NCBI RefSeq assembly: GCF_014192515.1 | Contig: NZ_JACHYB010000002.1 | Span: 186,001-250,000, forward strand | Direction: 5' to 3' | DNA length: 64,000 nt | Source: Microbacter margulisiae | Lineage (GTDB): Bacteria; Bacteroidota; Bacteroidia; Bacteroidales; Paludibacteraceae | In this document: in pieces, positions 8,783 through 16,969 of the stretch | Position numbering within the stretch: position 1 is the first letter of the stretch | How the letters are laid out: each line of letters starts with the position of its first letter | Program-made: the position numbers and the translations under genes | Notes under the pieces: generated by a model | Seen by the model: the letters and a program-made list of their open reading frames with translations, nothing else | What the model was told of the DNA's origin: nothing | Databases searched by the model: none

Positions 8783-9880
8783 TTATTCAATAACTCCCTT
8801 ACAAAAAGGCATTTTCACAACTTGTGCAGGAATTAGTTTTTCCCGTATAGAAATAAATATCTCACTTCCCGGCGAAGCAAATGTTGTAGACACATAACCC
8901 ATTCCGATTCCAACTTTAAGGACAGGAGATATAGTTCCTGAAGTCACTTTGCCAATTATATTTCCTTGATTATCGGCGATATCGTATCCATGCCTTGGAA
9001 TTCCCTTTGCTGTCAACCGGAATCCTACCAAACGACGGGAAACCCCTTCTTTTTTTTGTTGTTCTAATAAAATTCTATCCATAAATGTTTTTTCGGGAAC
9101 AAATTTTGTAATCCAGCCTAGTCCTGCCTCAATAGGAGAAGTAGAATCATCAATATCGTTTCCATACAATGCAAAGCCCATCTCCAGACGAAGCGTATCG
9201 CGGGCGCCAAGTCCAATAGGTTGAATCCCTTCAGATTTACCTTTCTCAAAAATAGCATTCCAGATTTTCATCCCATCTTCAGGATAGAAATAAAGTTCAA
9301 ACCCACCGGCTCCTGTATAACCTGTATTTGAAAGGATTACTTCCGGAACGCCAGCAAATTCACCTACTTTGAAACTATAATAAGGAATTGACGATAAGTC
9401 GACATCCGTAAGCTGCTGCAAAACTTTTGTAGCTTTAGGTCCCTGCACTGCCAATTGTGCCATACGATCGGAACTATTTTCCAACTCGGCGCCTTCCGTG
9501 TTGTTAGAAACACACCAGTGCCAATCTTTCTCAATATTTGCAGCATTTACAACTAACAAATATTTATTCTCTTCGTAGTGATAAATCAATAAATCATCCA
9601 CAATGCCGCCATGGCCATTGGGGAAGCAGGTATATTGAGCTTTCCCTATTGGAAGAGAGGAGACATCATTGGTGGTAATTTTTTGCAAAAAAGGTAATGC
9701 GCTTTTACCTTTTACCCAAAATTCGCCCATATGCGAAACATCAAAAACACCTACTTTTGAACGAACAACAAAATGTTCATCCAAAATGCCGCTATACTCA
9801 ATCGGCATATTATATCCTGCAAATTCATGCATTTTTGCTCCAAGAGCCATGTGTAACTCCGTAAATGGGGTCGTTTTCAT
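8783..9880 (-). CDS. gcvT: Aminomethyltransferase (glycine cleavage system T protein)
   Basis: 365 aa, the normal length. It transfers the methylene group from the aminomethyl-lipoyl H protein to tetrahydrofolate and releases ammonia. Family signatures are '[19 protein letters not shown]' near residue 40, '[12 protein letters not shown]' in the middle, '[17 protein letters not shown]' and '[23 protein letters not shown]' with the folate-contacting region, and the C-terminal barrel ending 'VGIGMGYV'. The other glycine cleavage genes (gcvP, gcvH) are not in the window. It lies 45 bp after pepT on the same strand, and no promoter box was seen between them, so co-transcription with pepT is possible. 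Confidence 0.96.
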   Translation of the reverse strand: MKTTPFTELHMALGAKMHEFAGYNMPIEYSGILDEHFVVRSKVGVFDVSHMGEFWVKGKSALPFLQKITTNDVSSLPIGKAQYTCFPNGHGGIVDDLLIYHYEENKYLLVVNAANIEKDWHWCVSNNTEGAELENSSDRMAQLAVQGPKATKVLQQLTDVDLSSIPYYSFKVGEFAGVPEVILSNTGYTGAGGFELYFYPEDGMKIWNAIFEKGKSEGIQPIGLGARDTLRLEMGFALYGNDIDDSTSPIEAGLGWITKFVPEKTFMDRILLEQQKKEGVSRRLVGFRLTAKGIPRHGYDIADNQGNIIGKVTSGTISPVLKVGIGMGYVSTTFASPGSEIFISIREKLIPAQVVKMPFCKGVIE

Positions 9881-9925
9881 TTGAAAATAAGATTATAAAT
9901 CAATTTTATTACTGTTTATGTTTAA

Positions 9926-11161
9926 TCACTGAGCATATTTCTGGGTTATTTTTTGAACAATCTTCAAAACCAGTTCAGTTGCTTTTTCCATCGATTGAAC
10001 AGGAATATACTCATATCGTCCGTGGAAATTATGCCCACCGGTAAAGATATTTGGACAGGGTAATCCTTTGAAAGAAAGCTGAGCTCCGTCTGTACCCCCA
10101 CGAATCGCCTTAATTTTAGGGGCTATTCCAATCTCTCTCATTGATTCTTCCACAATATCTACCACATGCATTACCGGTAGAATTTGCTCCCTCATATTGA
10201 AATACTGATCTCTCAAAGTCAACGTAGCACAATTGGGATATTCCATATTGATTTTTGCAACCCATTGTTGCATCTCTTTTTTTCGGCTTTCAAACTTTGC
10301 ACGATCATGGTCTCGAATAATATACGATATAGTTGTTTTCTCCACCGTTCCATTCATGGATGTCAGGTGATAGAAGCCTTCATAATTTTCAGTATGCTGG
10401 GGAGTTTCCTGTTTAGGTAACATATTCACAAACTGGTTGGCAATCAACAATGAATTTATCATTTTATTTTTTGCATAACCCGGGTGGACATTTCGTCCTT
10501 TAAAAGTAATGGTTGCCCCGGCTGCATTGAAATTTTCAAACTCCAACTCTCCTATTTCACCACCATCAAGTGTATAAGCCCACTCCGCATTGAAGTTAGC
10601 GACATCAAACTTACTGGCGCCCAATCCGATTTCCTCATCCGGATTAAAAGCAACACGTATAGTACCGTGTTTGATTTCAGGATGTTGAATCAAATAACTC
10701 ATTGCCGTCATGATTTCAGCAATTCCGGCTTTATCATCAGCACCTAACAGAGTATTGCCATCCGTTACAACAATATCATGTCCTTTATACTGTAGCAATT
10801 CGGGGAAATCACGTGGAGAAAGAATAATGTTTGCCTCTTTATTCAATATGATATCTCCTCCGTTATAATTTTTTTCTACACGTGGATAAGCATTTTTCCC
10901 CGTCATATCGGGACTTGTATCCATGTGTGCAATAAAACCAATTGTAGGAATGGTCTGGGCAACATTTGAGGGAACAGTCCCCATCACATATCCATATTCG
11001 CTGATCGAAATATCTATCAGTCCAAGTTGCTTCATCTCTTCTGCCAAAACCTTGGCAAACATCATTTGGGTAGGGGTACTCGGAGTGACACCGCTATTTT
11101 CGTCAGAAGTAGTTTCAAAAGAAACATAATGTAAAAAACGATCTACAAGTTCTGTATTCAT
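9926..11161 (-). CDS. pepT: Peptidase T (tripeptide aminopeptidase)
   Basis: M20-family zinc aminopeptidase of the cytoplasm that removes N-terminal residues from tripeptides. Metal-site motifs are visible: '[11 protein letters not shown]' (His and Asp), '[14 protein letters not shown]' (bridging Asp), '[11 protein letters not shown]' (catalytic and metal Glu), '[18 protein letters not shown]', and near the C-terminus '[33 protein letters not shown]' with the last metal His. The frame extends to 11191, but the ATG at 11161 gives the standard PepT N-terminus '[17 protein letters not shown]' and a normal 411 aa. Confidence 0.95.
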   Translation of the reverse strand: MNTELVDRFLHYVSFETTSDENSGVTPSTPTQMMFAKVLAEEMKQLGLIDISISEYGYVMGTVPSNVAQTIPTIGFIAHMDTSPDMTGKNAYPRVEKNYNGGDIILNKEANIILSPRDFPELLQYKGHDIVVTDGNTLLGADDKAGIAEIMTAMSYLIQHPEIKHGTIRVAFNPDEEIGLGASKFDVANFNAEWAYTLDGGEIGELEFENFNAAGATITFKGRNVHPGYAKNKMINSLLIANQFVNMLPKQETPQHTENYEGFYHLTSMNGTVEKTTISYIIRDHDRAKFESRKKEMQQWVAKINMEYPNCATLTLRDQYFNMREQILPVMHVVDIVEESMREIGIAPKIKAIRGGTDGAQLSFKGLPCPNIFTGGHNFHGRYEYIPVQSMEKATELVLKIVQKITQKYAQ

Positions 11162-11273
11162 AAAGTTTTGTATTAAAAAACCAAGAGGCATAATCTATAA
11201 TTCGTTATTTGATTTTCCAATCAGATAACAGAATACATAGATTGTGTTTCAATGATCAATGAATTTGATTTAT

Positions 11274-11450
11274 TTAGTTCATAATCTGCTCTGTTACAGA
11301 GAAACATTTATCTTGCGACGCTACGGTCCAGTAAGCTGCCGAATACGACATAATGAATTGAATGGTTGACTTCTTAGGCAGCAATATATGGGCAGAATTT
11401 TGAGCCTCATCTCGATGTGAAAAAGGAGGGAATGAGTAATGATTCTTCAT
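11274..11450 (-). CDS. Small conserved-looking protein of unknown function (58 aa)
   Basis: The ATG at 11450 opens a 58-codon frame 'MKNHYSFPPFSHRDEAQNSA', with 'LPKKSTIQFIMSYSAAY' in the middle. The 'P-x-x-STIxFIxxYS' pattern resembles tiny proteins I associate with ECF-sigma neighbourhoods in Bacteroidales, but I cannot name a family. It lies downstream of the sigma factor gene on the same strand, with a 14-bp inverted repeat between them. A start at TTG 11456 is possible but less likely. It could be a chance frame; confidence is limited. Confidence 0.5.
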   Translation of the reverse strand: MKNHYSFPPFSHRDEAQNSAHILLPKKSTIQFIMSYSAAYWTVASQDKCFSVTEQIMN

Positions 11451-11470
11451 AGGCAAACATTAAATATTGG

Positions 11471-11502
11471 AAGTTGTATCTTTAAACGTAAAGATACAAC
11501 TT
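11471..11502 (-). repeat. 14-bp perfect inverted repeat between the sigma factor gene and the small ORF
   Basis: AAGTTGTATCTTTA (11471-11484) is the exact reverse complement of 11489-11502, with a 4-nt loop AACG. Neither strand has a long T run immediately after it, so it is a weak candidate for an ordinary terminator. On the minus strand it sits between the sigma factor stop (11530) and the small ORF start (11450), where it could end, process or stabilise the transcript. Confidence 0.7.
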
Positions 11503-11529
11503 TATATTGCATCTCAAGTGTTAATGCTT

Positions 11530-12114
11530 TCAAATTGAAAGCGACTCATCCGCTAATTTACGCAAATTAATAAGTGCATACCTCATACGACCTAAAGCAG
11601 TATTGATGCTGACACCTGTTTTATCGGCAATTTCTCGAAAACTCAGATCTTCATAATAACGCAAATGCACGACTTCCTGCTGTAAATCAGGGAGATACTT
11701 TATTAACTCCCGGATATTATTTACCAGTTGGCGCTGAATTAAATCATCTTCTGCCGAAGGATCAGAAAGACGAATGTTATTCAATAAATCATAAGGATGA
11801 TCTGGCTGATGAATAGAGACTTCAGGTTGATTTTTCCGATAATAATCCATTATCAGGTTGTGCGCTATGCGAATAACCCACGATAAAAAATGTCCATTTT
11901 CAATATAACGATATTGTTTGATAAATGTGACAACTTTTACAAATGTATCTTGAAAAAGATCATTTGCCAAAGATTCATTTCTGACAATCAGATAAATATA
12001 TTTGAACACTCGTTCCTGATGCCTGGACAACAATTCTCTGAATGCTTCCTGATTGCCGGCTTGATAGTATTTGACCAATTCATCATCAGGCAAATTTGCG
12101 AATAATATTTTCAT
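11530..12114 (-). CDS. ECF-type RNA polymerase sigma factor
   Basis: 194 aa, with the two regions of an extracytoplasmic-function sigma factor. Region 2 is residues 22-93 ('FRELLSRHQERVFKYIYLIVRN', 'ANDLFQDTFVKV', 'FLSWVIRIAHNLIMDYYRKN'). Region 4 is around residues 135-190 ('LPDLQQEVVHLRYYEDLSFREIADKTGVSINTALGRMRYALINLRKL', a helix-turn-helix for -35 recognition). No anti-sigma factor gene is adjacent, so the input cannot be read from context. A TAACTTTG box (12210-12203) upstream on this strand is a plausible -7 element. Confidence 0.92.
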   Translation of the reverse strand: MKILFANLPDDELVKYYQAGNQEAFRELLSRHQERVFKYIYLIVRNESLANDLFQDTFVKVVTFIKQYRYIENGHFLSWVIRIAHNLIMDYYRKNQPEVSIHQPDHPYDLLNNIRLSDPSAEDDLIQRQLVNNIRELIKYLPDLQQEVVHLRYYEDLSFREIADKTGVSINTALGRMRYALINLRKLADESLSI

Positions 12115-12321
12115 TACATTTTCGACTTAAGGTTGAAAAGTAACTGTTCTACATAGGCAAATGAAATTTTAAGAAGTCCTAACAATAGGTGTTTATGAGA
12201 AGCAAAGTTACACTTTGTTTGTGAAATCAAATACAAAAACGCATTTTTTTATTGTCCCTATATTTGATCTGTTTGAATCCTGCTTTTAATCATGCTTCAA
12301 GAATAAGAGCCTTCTTTTATA

Positions 12322-12329
12322 TATCTTTG
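12322..12329 (+). promoter_or_regulatory. -7 element ahead of radC
   Basis: TATCTTTG ends 18 bases before the radC ATG. I found no clear TTTG or TTG at the -33 position, so only half of the promoter is supported. Confidence 0.5.
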
Positions 12330-12347
12330 TGAACAAAAATAAGGGTT

Positions 12348-13049
12348 ATGGAAAAAAGACTCAGTATCAAAGATTGGAAAGAAGAGGATCGTCCCCGGGA
12401 GAAATTGATTGATAAAGGTAGCAGAGCATTGTCTGATGCAGAACTATTAGCTATTTTAATCGGATCGGGAAATAAAGAAGAAAGCGCAGTGGAATTATCC
12501 CGGCGTATTTTACACCAACTCAATAACAGTCTGGATGACTTAGGGAAAGTGGATATTCCTTTTTTGACAAAATCTTTCAAAGGTATTGGAGAAGCGAAAG
12601 CCATTACAATTCTTGCAGCACTTGAGTTAGGACGAAGAAGAAAACTTTCCGAAGCTACCGAGCGAACAAAAATTTCTGAAAGTCAGGATGTTTTTCATGT
12701 ATTTGAGCCACTGTTATCCGATATTCCACACGAAGAATTTTGGGTATTGCTGCTCAACCGTGCGAATAAAATCATCGGGCAAACGAGACTATCACAAGGA
12801 GGAACTGGTCAAACTGTTGTTGAAATTCCGCAAATTCTGAAATTTGCCATTGACAAACTGGCCACGGGAATTATAGTATGTCATAATCACCCGTCCGGCA
12901 ATACAGAACCCAGTACGCAAGACATGCAGATTACCACAAAGCTTGCTGAGGCATGCAAAATCATGAGCATATCGTTGCTAGATCATCTAATAATCGCTCA
13001 TCATCAATATTATAGTTTTGCCGATAATGGCAGAATACCATCACGTTGA
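12348..13049 (+). CDS. radC: RadC/MPN-domain protein
   Basis: 233 aa. The N-terminal part carries a UPF0758-type helix-hairpin-helix region ('SIKDWKEEDRPREKLIDKGSRALSDAELLAILIGSG'). The C-terminal MPN/JAB domain holds the JAMM metal site: His179 and His181 in 'CHNHPSGN' with a downstream Ser and Asp in 'EPSTQD'. The family is historically called DNA repair protein RadC, although a direct repair role is not established. It is divergent from the sigma factor gene and followed by efp, which has its own promoter. Confidence 0.93.
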   Translation: MEKRLSIKDWKEEDRPREKLIDKGSRALSDAELLAILIGSGNKEESAVELSRRILHQLNNSLDDLGKVDIPFLTKSFKGIGEAKAITILAALELGRRRKLSEATERTKISESQDVFHVFEPLLSDIPHEEFWVLLLNRANKIIGQTRLSQGGTGQTVVEIPQILKFAIDKLATGIIVCHNHPSGNTEPSTQDMQITTKLAEACKIMSISLLDHLIIAHHQYYSFADNGRIPSR

Positions 13050-13059
13050 AGGTCATTTC

Positions 13060-13090
13060 TTGGTAATTTAAGCATATTGCATTATCTTTG
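13060..13090 (+). promoter_or_regulatory. Promoter of efp
   Basis: TTG (13060-13062), 20 bp, TATCTTTG (13083-13090). The start of transcription is expected near 13095, giving a leader of about 105 nt before the ATG at 13203. Confidence 0.7.
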
Positions 13091-13202
13091 TACCCCCTTT
13101 GGATAGGCGCCTATTTTTTGAAAATGAACACCGTATCCAAATAATCTGAATAATCATAATGCGATTTTTTCGCTAAACCCTTAACATATTTGATCTGTTA
13201 TT

Positions 13203-13766
13203 ATGGCAACTACAGCTGATTTTAGAAATGGAATGTGCCTCGATATTGATGGACAATTTTTCTTTATTGTTGAATTTCTTCATGTAAAACCAGGGAAAGG
13301 TCCGGCTTTCGTACGCACCAAACTAAAAAATGTACAAACCGGTCGTGTCATCGACAAAACTTTTAACTCTGGAGTTCGCGTTGAAGAAGTCCGTATCGAA
13401 CGTCGTCCTTATCAATTTCTGTATCACGACGATATGGGATATCATTTTATGAATAACGAAACCTTCGAACAAATTTCAATTCCAAAAGAAAACATCAATG
13501 GCGTTGATTTTCTGAAAGATGGAGAATCAGTAGAAGTAGTTACACACGCTGATTCAGAAACTGTTCTGTATGCTGATGTTGCTACGCACGTCGTACTTCA
13601 GGTTACTTATACCGAACCGGGATTAAAAGGTGACACAGCAACCAACACATTAAAACCGGCTACTGTTGAAACCGGCGCAACAGTTCGAGTTCCTTTATTT
13701 ATTGAAGCCGGAGAAAAAATAAAGGTAGATACGAGAGACGGTTCGTATGTTGAAAGAGCAAAATAA
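13203..13766 (+). CDS. efp: Translation elongation factor P
   Basis: 187 aa, three beta-barrel domains, normal length. It binds between the P and E sites and relieves ribosome stalling at proline runs. The domain I loop that contacts the CCA end reads '[10 protein letters not shown]' with Lys32 at the tip, the position lysylated in bacteria with EpmA or otherwise modified; no modification enzyme gene is in the window. The C-terminal OB domain ends '[18 protein letters not shown]', the standard EF-P end. It is monocistronic between its own promoter and a strong terminator. Confidence 0.97.
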   Translation: MATTADFRNGMCLDIDGQFFFIVEFLHVKPGKGPAFVRTKLKNVQTGRVIDKTFNSGVRVEEVRIERRPYQFLYHDDMGYHFMNNETFEQISIPKENINGVDFLKDGESVEVVTHADSETVLYADVATHVVLQVTYTEPGLKGDTATNTLKPATVETGATVRVPLFIEAGEKIKVDTRDGSYVERAK

Positions 13767-13791
13767 ACGTAACATTATCTTATCCATAAAC

Positions 13792-13837
13792 AAAAAAGAG
13801 GTCGCATCAAGCACAACAGCTTACGACCTCTTTTTTT
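13792..13837 (+). terminator. Terminator of efp
   Basis: A 13-bp stem, 13792-13804 with 13824-13836, and a T run at 13831-13837. The IS3-family element begins only 11 bp further on, so the insertion left the terminator intact. Confidence 0.9.
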
Positions 13838-13888
13838 ATTATAAATATGTCTCGTCCTGAAATAGCGTTACACAAAAAGCGTAAAATA

Positions 13889-14323
13889 ATGGAAGAAATT
13901 AAGAATCAGTATGTAAAGCACACTCAAAAGGATTATAGCATGTCCTTTAAATTATCGATTATTTCAGAGATAGAACGAGGAGATATCTCAGTCACATCAG
14001 CTACGAAGAAATATGGTATACAGGGAAGATCCACAGTTGTTGGTTGGCTCAGAAAATATGGTACCTTTGATTGGGAAAATCAAACGCCGAGTAATATGCC
14101 AAAAAGTAAAGATCAAAAGATCCTTGAATTAGAACAAAAGATCAAGGTTTTAGAAAAGCAAAAGGCATTTCTAGAAAAACAGGCAGAGCAATCTGATATG
14201 AAAGCAGCTTTCTTTGACATGATGGTTGATATGGCAGAAAAAGAGTACAATATCTCTATCCGAAAAAACTCTTTACCCGAACAGTCGACCGATTCAGCCA
14301 AGAAAACAAAGAATTCGTCTTGA
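13889..14323 (+). CDS. IS3-family OrfA, with its 3' end altered by the nested IS
   Basis: Helix-turn-helix DNA-binding subunit: 'SFKLSIISEIERGDISVTSATKKYGIQGRSTVVGWLRKYG' is the HTH of the transposase_8 type, followed by a leucine-zipper-like coiled coil ('KILELEQKIKVLEKQKAFLEKQ'). An upstream ATG at 13847 straddles the element's own left end, so the ATG at 13889 ('MEEIKNQYVK') is taken as the start. After residue K at 14308 the frame runs into the IS5-family element and ends 'NSS' at a TGA in the insert; the original ended 'KKTK' and stopped. The link to orfB needed for frameshifting is broken, so this copy is probably inactive. Confidence 0.88.
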   Translation: MEEIKNQYVKHTQKDYSMSFKLSIISEIERGDISVTSATKKYGIQGRSTVVGWLRKYGTFDWENQTPSNMPKSKDQKILELEQKIKVLEKQKAFLEKQAEQSDMKAAFFDMMVDMAEKEYNISIRKNSLPEQSTDSAKKTKNSS

Positions 14324-14351
14324 CTTTTACAAGCTTTAAATACTAAAAAAA

Positions 14352-14400
14352 GGGAAGAGCCGTTTTATGAAAAGCAAAACTATAAAACACCACTCTTCCC
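14352..14400. promoter_or_regulatory. Two-part hairpin ahead of the IS5-family transposase (copy A)
   Basis: GGGAAGAG (14352-14359) pairs with CTCTTCCC (14393-14400), and GTTTTAT (14362-14368) with ATAAAAC (14382-14388). The stem ends one base before the transposase ATG (14402). On the plus strand it could hide the translation start in transcripts read in from outside; on the minus strand it is followed by seven T residues and looks like an intrinsic terminator. Confidence 0.7.
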
Positions 14401-14401
14401 C

Positions 14402-15232
14402 ATGTACTTAGTACTCGACAAAGATACAATAAATAAAGAAATAGTGCCATTCATCCCTGTACCCAAGAGAGGGTTCAGGACAAAGTGTGATATCGCCGAG
14501 ATTGTTAACTGCATATTGTACAAATTAAAAACAGGTTGTCAATGGCATATGTTGCCCGTTAAAAGTTTATTTTCTAATGTCGTATTGCATTATAAGACTG
14601 TTTTCGGTTATTTTCGTACATGGTGTAAATCAGGAGTGTTACAACAAATCTGGTTTGGTTTATTGAATAAATACAGAGCCTCATTGGACATGTCCAGTGT
14701 TGATTTGGATGGCAGCCATACCCCCGCATTACGTGGAGGAGAACAGGTTGCTTATCAGGGTCGGAAGAAAAGGAAGACTACCAATGCTCTTTATCTTACA
14801 GACAGACAAGGTATCCCATTGGCCATATCAGACCCGATAGAAGGGAATCACAATGATTTACATCAAATTAAAGAACGTTTTACCGACATTATTGATTCGC
14901 TGAATAACTCCGATATAAGAGTTGATGGTCTTTTTCTTAATGCCGATGCAGGTTTTGACTCTGCGGAGTTCAGAGAATTCTGTTCTTCCCATGAAATAAT
15001 ACCCAACATCGCTATTAACTGGCGTAACGCAGCACATACGGATGATATATTCTTCGATGAATTGCTCTATCAGCAACGCTATTGCATAGAAAGAACCAAT
15101 GCATGGATGGATAGTTTCAGATCTCTATTGAACAGATTTGATGTTACTTGCTCCAGTTGGCAAAGCTTTAACCTTATCGCTTTTATCGTGATACTACTTA
15201 AGAAAATTACTAAACAGAAAAAGTCAAGATGA
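14402..15232 (+). CDS. IS5-family transposase (copy A)
   Basis: 276 aa, intact. N-terminal DUF4096-type region ('FIPVPKRGFRTKCDIAEIVNCILYKLKTGCQWHMLP') and an RNase H-fold DDE domain: first Asp in 'SSVDLDGSHTPALRGGE', second in 'FLNADAGFDSAEF', and the Glu in 'YCIERTNAWMDSFRSLLNRFD', which also contains the Y-2-R-3-E-6-R-like C1 signature. It catalyses cut-and-paste movement of the element. The protein is identical to that of copy B at 56391-57221, so at least one transposition is recent. Confidence 0.95.
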   Translation: MYLVLDKDTINKEIVPFIPVPKRGFRTKCDIAEIVNCILYKLKTGCQWHMLPVKSLFSNVVLHYKTVFGYFRTWCKSGVLQQIWFGLLNKYRASLDMSSVDLDGSHTPALRGGEQVAYQGRKKRKTTNALYLTDRQGIPLAISDPIEGNHNDLHQIKERFTDIIDSLNNSDIRVDGLFLNADAGFDSAEFREFCSSHEIIPNIAINWRNAAHTDDIFFDELLYQQRYCIERTNAWMDSFRSLLNRFDVTCSSWQSFNLIAFIVILLKKITKQKKSR

Positions 15233-15239
15233 CTTCAAA

Positions 15240-16112
15240 GTGAGCAAAACCTCCACCTGTGGATTGCTCGGGGTAAGTAGACAGGTTTATTATCGTTATT
15301 GTAGGTCAAAACAGAAGAAACAGGACAAGGCAGAGCAAGTATTAACAATGGTTCGTCCCATACGGAAAAATATGCCCCGAATAGGATTCAGGAAGTTATA
15401 TTATCTTCTTTATGAACCATTAATAGAATTACATGTTGGCCGTGACAAGTTTCTATCTATACTAAAGGCTAATCAGATGTTGATTAAACCAAAGAGAAAT
15501 TATCGTATAACCACAGACTCCCACCATCGTTTTAGAAAGCACAAGAATTTGGTGGCAGATATAGAACTGACCCATCCCGAACAGGTTTGGGTATCGGATA
15601 TAACTTATATCGGGGGCAGGGACAGGAACTGTTATCTGGCATTAGTTACAGATGCATATTCCAAAAAGATCATGGGTTATGATGTTTCTAATAGTTTGTC
15701 CACTGAAGGTTCTTTGAGAGCATTAAACATGGCCATTAAACAAAAAAAATATAAAAACAAACTGATCCATCATTCGGATAGAGGATTACAGTATTGCAGT
15801 AACGATTATCAAAATGTATTGAAAAAGAAAAAGATTATACCAAGTATGACTGAGCATTATGACCCTTATGCCAATGCGATAGCTGAGAGGGTAAATGGGA
15901 TATTAAAACAGGAGTTTTTTCTGGAGGATTATCTGGTAGATATCAAAACAATGAAATTATTGGTAGAAGATGCTGTTCATATTTACAATACACAAAGGCC
16001 ACACTGGTCGTGTTACATGAAAACACCTGAACAGATGCACTGCCAAAAAGAAATAAAAATTAGAAATTATAAAAAGCAAAACCTTATCAAGGCTAGCCTT
16101 GATAAGGTTTGA
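15240..16112 (+). CDS. IS3-family OrfB transposase (integrase core)
   Basis: 290 aa from the GTG at 15240, the base at which it overlapped the orfA stop before the nested insertion. HTH_21 region ('VRPIRKNMPRIGFRKLYYLL'), then an rve integrase core with the DDE triad: 'QVWVSDITYIGGRDR' (Asp), 'LIHHSDRGLQYCS' (Asp) and 'NAIAERVNGILKQEFF' (Glu 35 residues after the second Asp, the family's D-D(35)E spacing). The gene is complete but now separated from orfA by 926 bp, so the OrfAB fusion that IS3 elements normally need cannot form. Confidence 0.93.
   Translation: MSKTSTCGLLGVSRQVYYRYCRSKQKKQDKAEQVLTMVRPIRKNMPRIGFRKLYYLLYEPLIELHVGRDKFLSILKANQMLIKPKRNYRITTDSHHRFRKHKNLVADIELTHPEQVWVSDITYIGGRDRNCYLALVTDAYSKKIMGYDVSNSLSTEGSLRALNMAIKQKKYKNKLIHHSDRGLQYCSNDYQNVLKKKKIIPSMTEHYDPYANAIAERVNGILKQEFFLEDYLVDIKTMKLLVEDAVHIYNTQRPHWSCYMKTPEQMHCQKEIKIRNYKKQNLIKASLDKV
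16079..16110. repeat. 32-bp perfect palindrome at the end of orfB
   Basis: Bases 16079-16094 are exactly reverse-complementary to 16095-16110, with no spacer (centre CT|AG). It spans the last ten sense codons and the first base of the orfB stop codon, so it is both coding and structured. As RNA it would form a strong hairpin over the orfB stop and could act as a transcript end or barrier inside the IS3-family element. Confidence 0.85.
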
Positions 16113-16173
16113 TAAAAAGAGTATTTTTGTTCAATAAACCTGTAACGGTTTTTTAGGACTAGTCAATAGCAAA

Positions 16174-16965
16174 TTAGCGCATAAAAGCAGACACTTTTTC
16201 CTGCATCACCGCAGATAAAGCCTGATTTGAAGCTACAATTTCACCGGAAAAGAGATATTGATCACCTCCTGAAAAATCAATTACCGTCCCTCCTGCTTGT
16301 TTTACAATAAAGGCTCCAGCAGCAACATCCCAGGGTTTTAAATCGTATTCAAAAAACGAATCAAAACGGCCGCATGCCACATAAACCAAATCAGTCGCTG
16401 CCGATCCAAGTCGACGAACGCCCCGTGCTTCTATCATCCCCCACTTCATCAACGCTATGTAATTATCCAGTTGGTCAAAATTAGAATACGGAAATCCTGT
16501 TGCTAACAATGCGTTAGTAATATTATCTGTACCTGATACATGAACCTCCTTCCCGTTCAGGTAGGCTTTGCTCCCTTTCCAGGCATAAAAACATTCATCG
16601 TGTCCAATCTCATAGACAACACCCAACACCAATTCATTATCTTCCAGTAATCCGATACTTACCGCATAAAGAGGAATACCGCTGATAAAATTTGTAGTAC
16701 CGTCCAATGGATCAATCACCCAGTTAAAATGCTCTCCCCGTTTGGTAGAAGTACCTTCCTCCACGATAAACCCCGCATCAGGCACAAGAGGTTGTAATGC
16801 CTCTACCAATTGTTGTTCGGATGTTTTATCCACATAACTCACTAAATCGTGCAATCCTTTACTTTCCACCTTACTCAGATCGAAATGGGCACGTTCGTTT
16901 GCTATAAATTTACCTGCAGCACGGGCTTGTATACAAACCAATAAACACAGTTCCTGATAATCCAT
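16174..16965 (-). CDS. suhB: Inositol-1-monophosphatase family protein
   Basis: 263 aa. It has the lithium-sensitive phosphatase fold signatures: 'FIVEEGTS' (metal Glu), 'NWVIDPLDGTTNFISGIPLYAVSIGL' (the WxxDPLDGTxNF metal site) and 'LKPWDVAAGAFIVKQAGGTVID' (the WDxAAG site). It hydrolyses inositol monophosphate or similar sugar phosphates, and E. coli SuhB also acts in rRNA antitermination. The start is 4 bp after the valS stop, so it is translated from the valS message. The IS3-family element ends 8 bp beyond its stop codon, leaving the gene whole but probably changing its transcript end. Confidence 0.94.
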   Translation of the reverse strand: MDYQELCLLVCIQARAAGKFIANERAHFDLSKVESKGLHDLVSYVDKTSEQQLVEALQPLVPDAGFIVEEGTSTKRGEHFNWVIDPLDGTTNFISGIPLYAVSIGLLEDNELVLGVVYEIGHDECFYAWKGSKAYLNGKEVHVSGTDNITNALLATGFPYSNFDQLDNYIALMKWGMIEARGVRRLGSAATDLVYVACGRFDSFFEYDLKPWDVAAGAFIVKQAGGTVIDFSGGDQYLFSGEIVASNQALSAVMQEKVSAFMR

Positions 16966-16969
16966 TTTC

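Larger units (their letters stand above)
14311..15236 (+). mobile_element. IS5-family element, copy A, 926 bp
   Basis: Ends were fixed by comparison with the copy at 56300-57225: the shared sequence starts at 14311 and its inverted repeats close at 15236. The ends match as imperfect inverted repeats of about 20 bp sharing TCTTGACTTTT. Target duplication AAA (14308-14310 and 15237-15239). It has one transposase gene on the plus strand. It lies exactly at the orfA/orfB junction of the IS3-family element, so it arrived later. Confidence 0.93.
13848..16165 (+). mobile_element. IS3-family element (IS150-like), split by a nested IS5-family element
   Basis: Begins TG at 13848 and ends CA at 16165. 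The first 25 bases match the reverse complement of the last 25 (16141-16165) at 20 positions, for example GTCCT near the end and CGTTACA further in. A 3-bp target duplication ATA flanks it (13845-13847 and 16166-16168). Removing the nested IS5-family element (14311-15236) and one AAA target copy restores a 1,389-bp element with overlapping orfA and orfB, orfB being in the -1 frame. The restored junction reads AAG TGA for orfA while orfB can start at the overlapping GTG. It sits between convergent efp and suhB. Confidence 0.92.

Noticed and set aside
13847..13888. Earlier ATG for IS3-family orfA
   Set aside because: The ATG at 13847 uses one base of flanking DNA outside the element's left end (13848), so it cannot be the element's own start.
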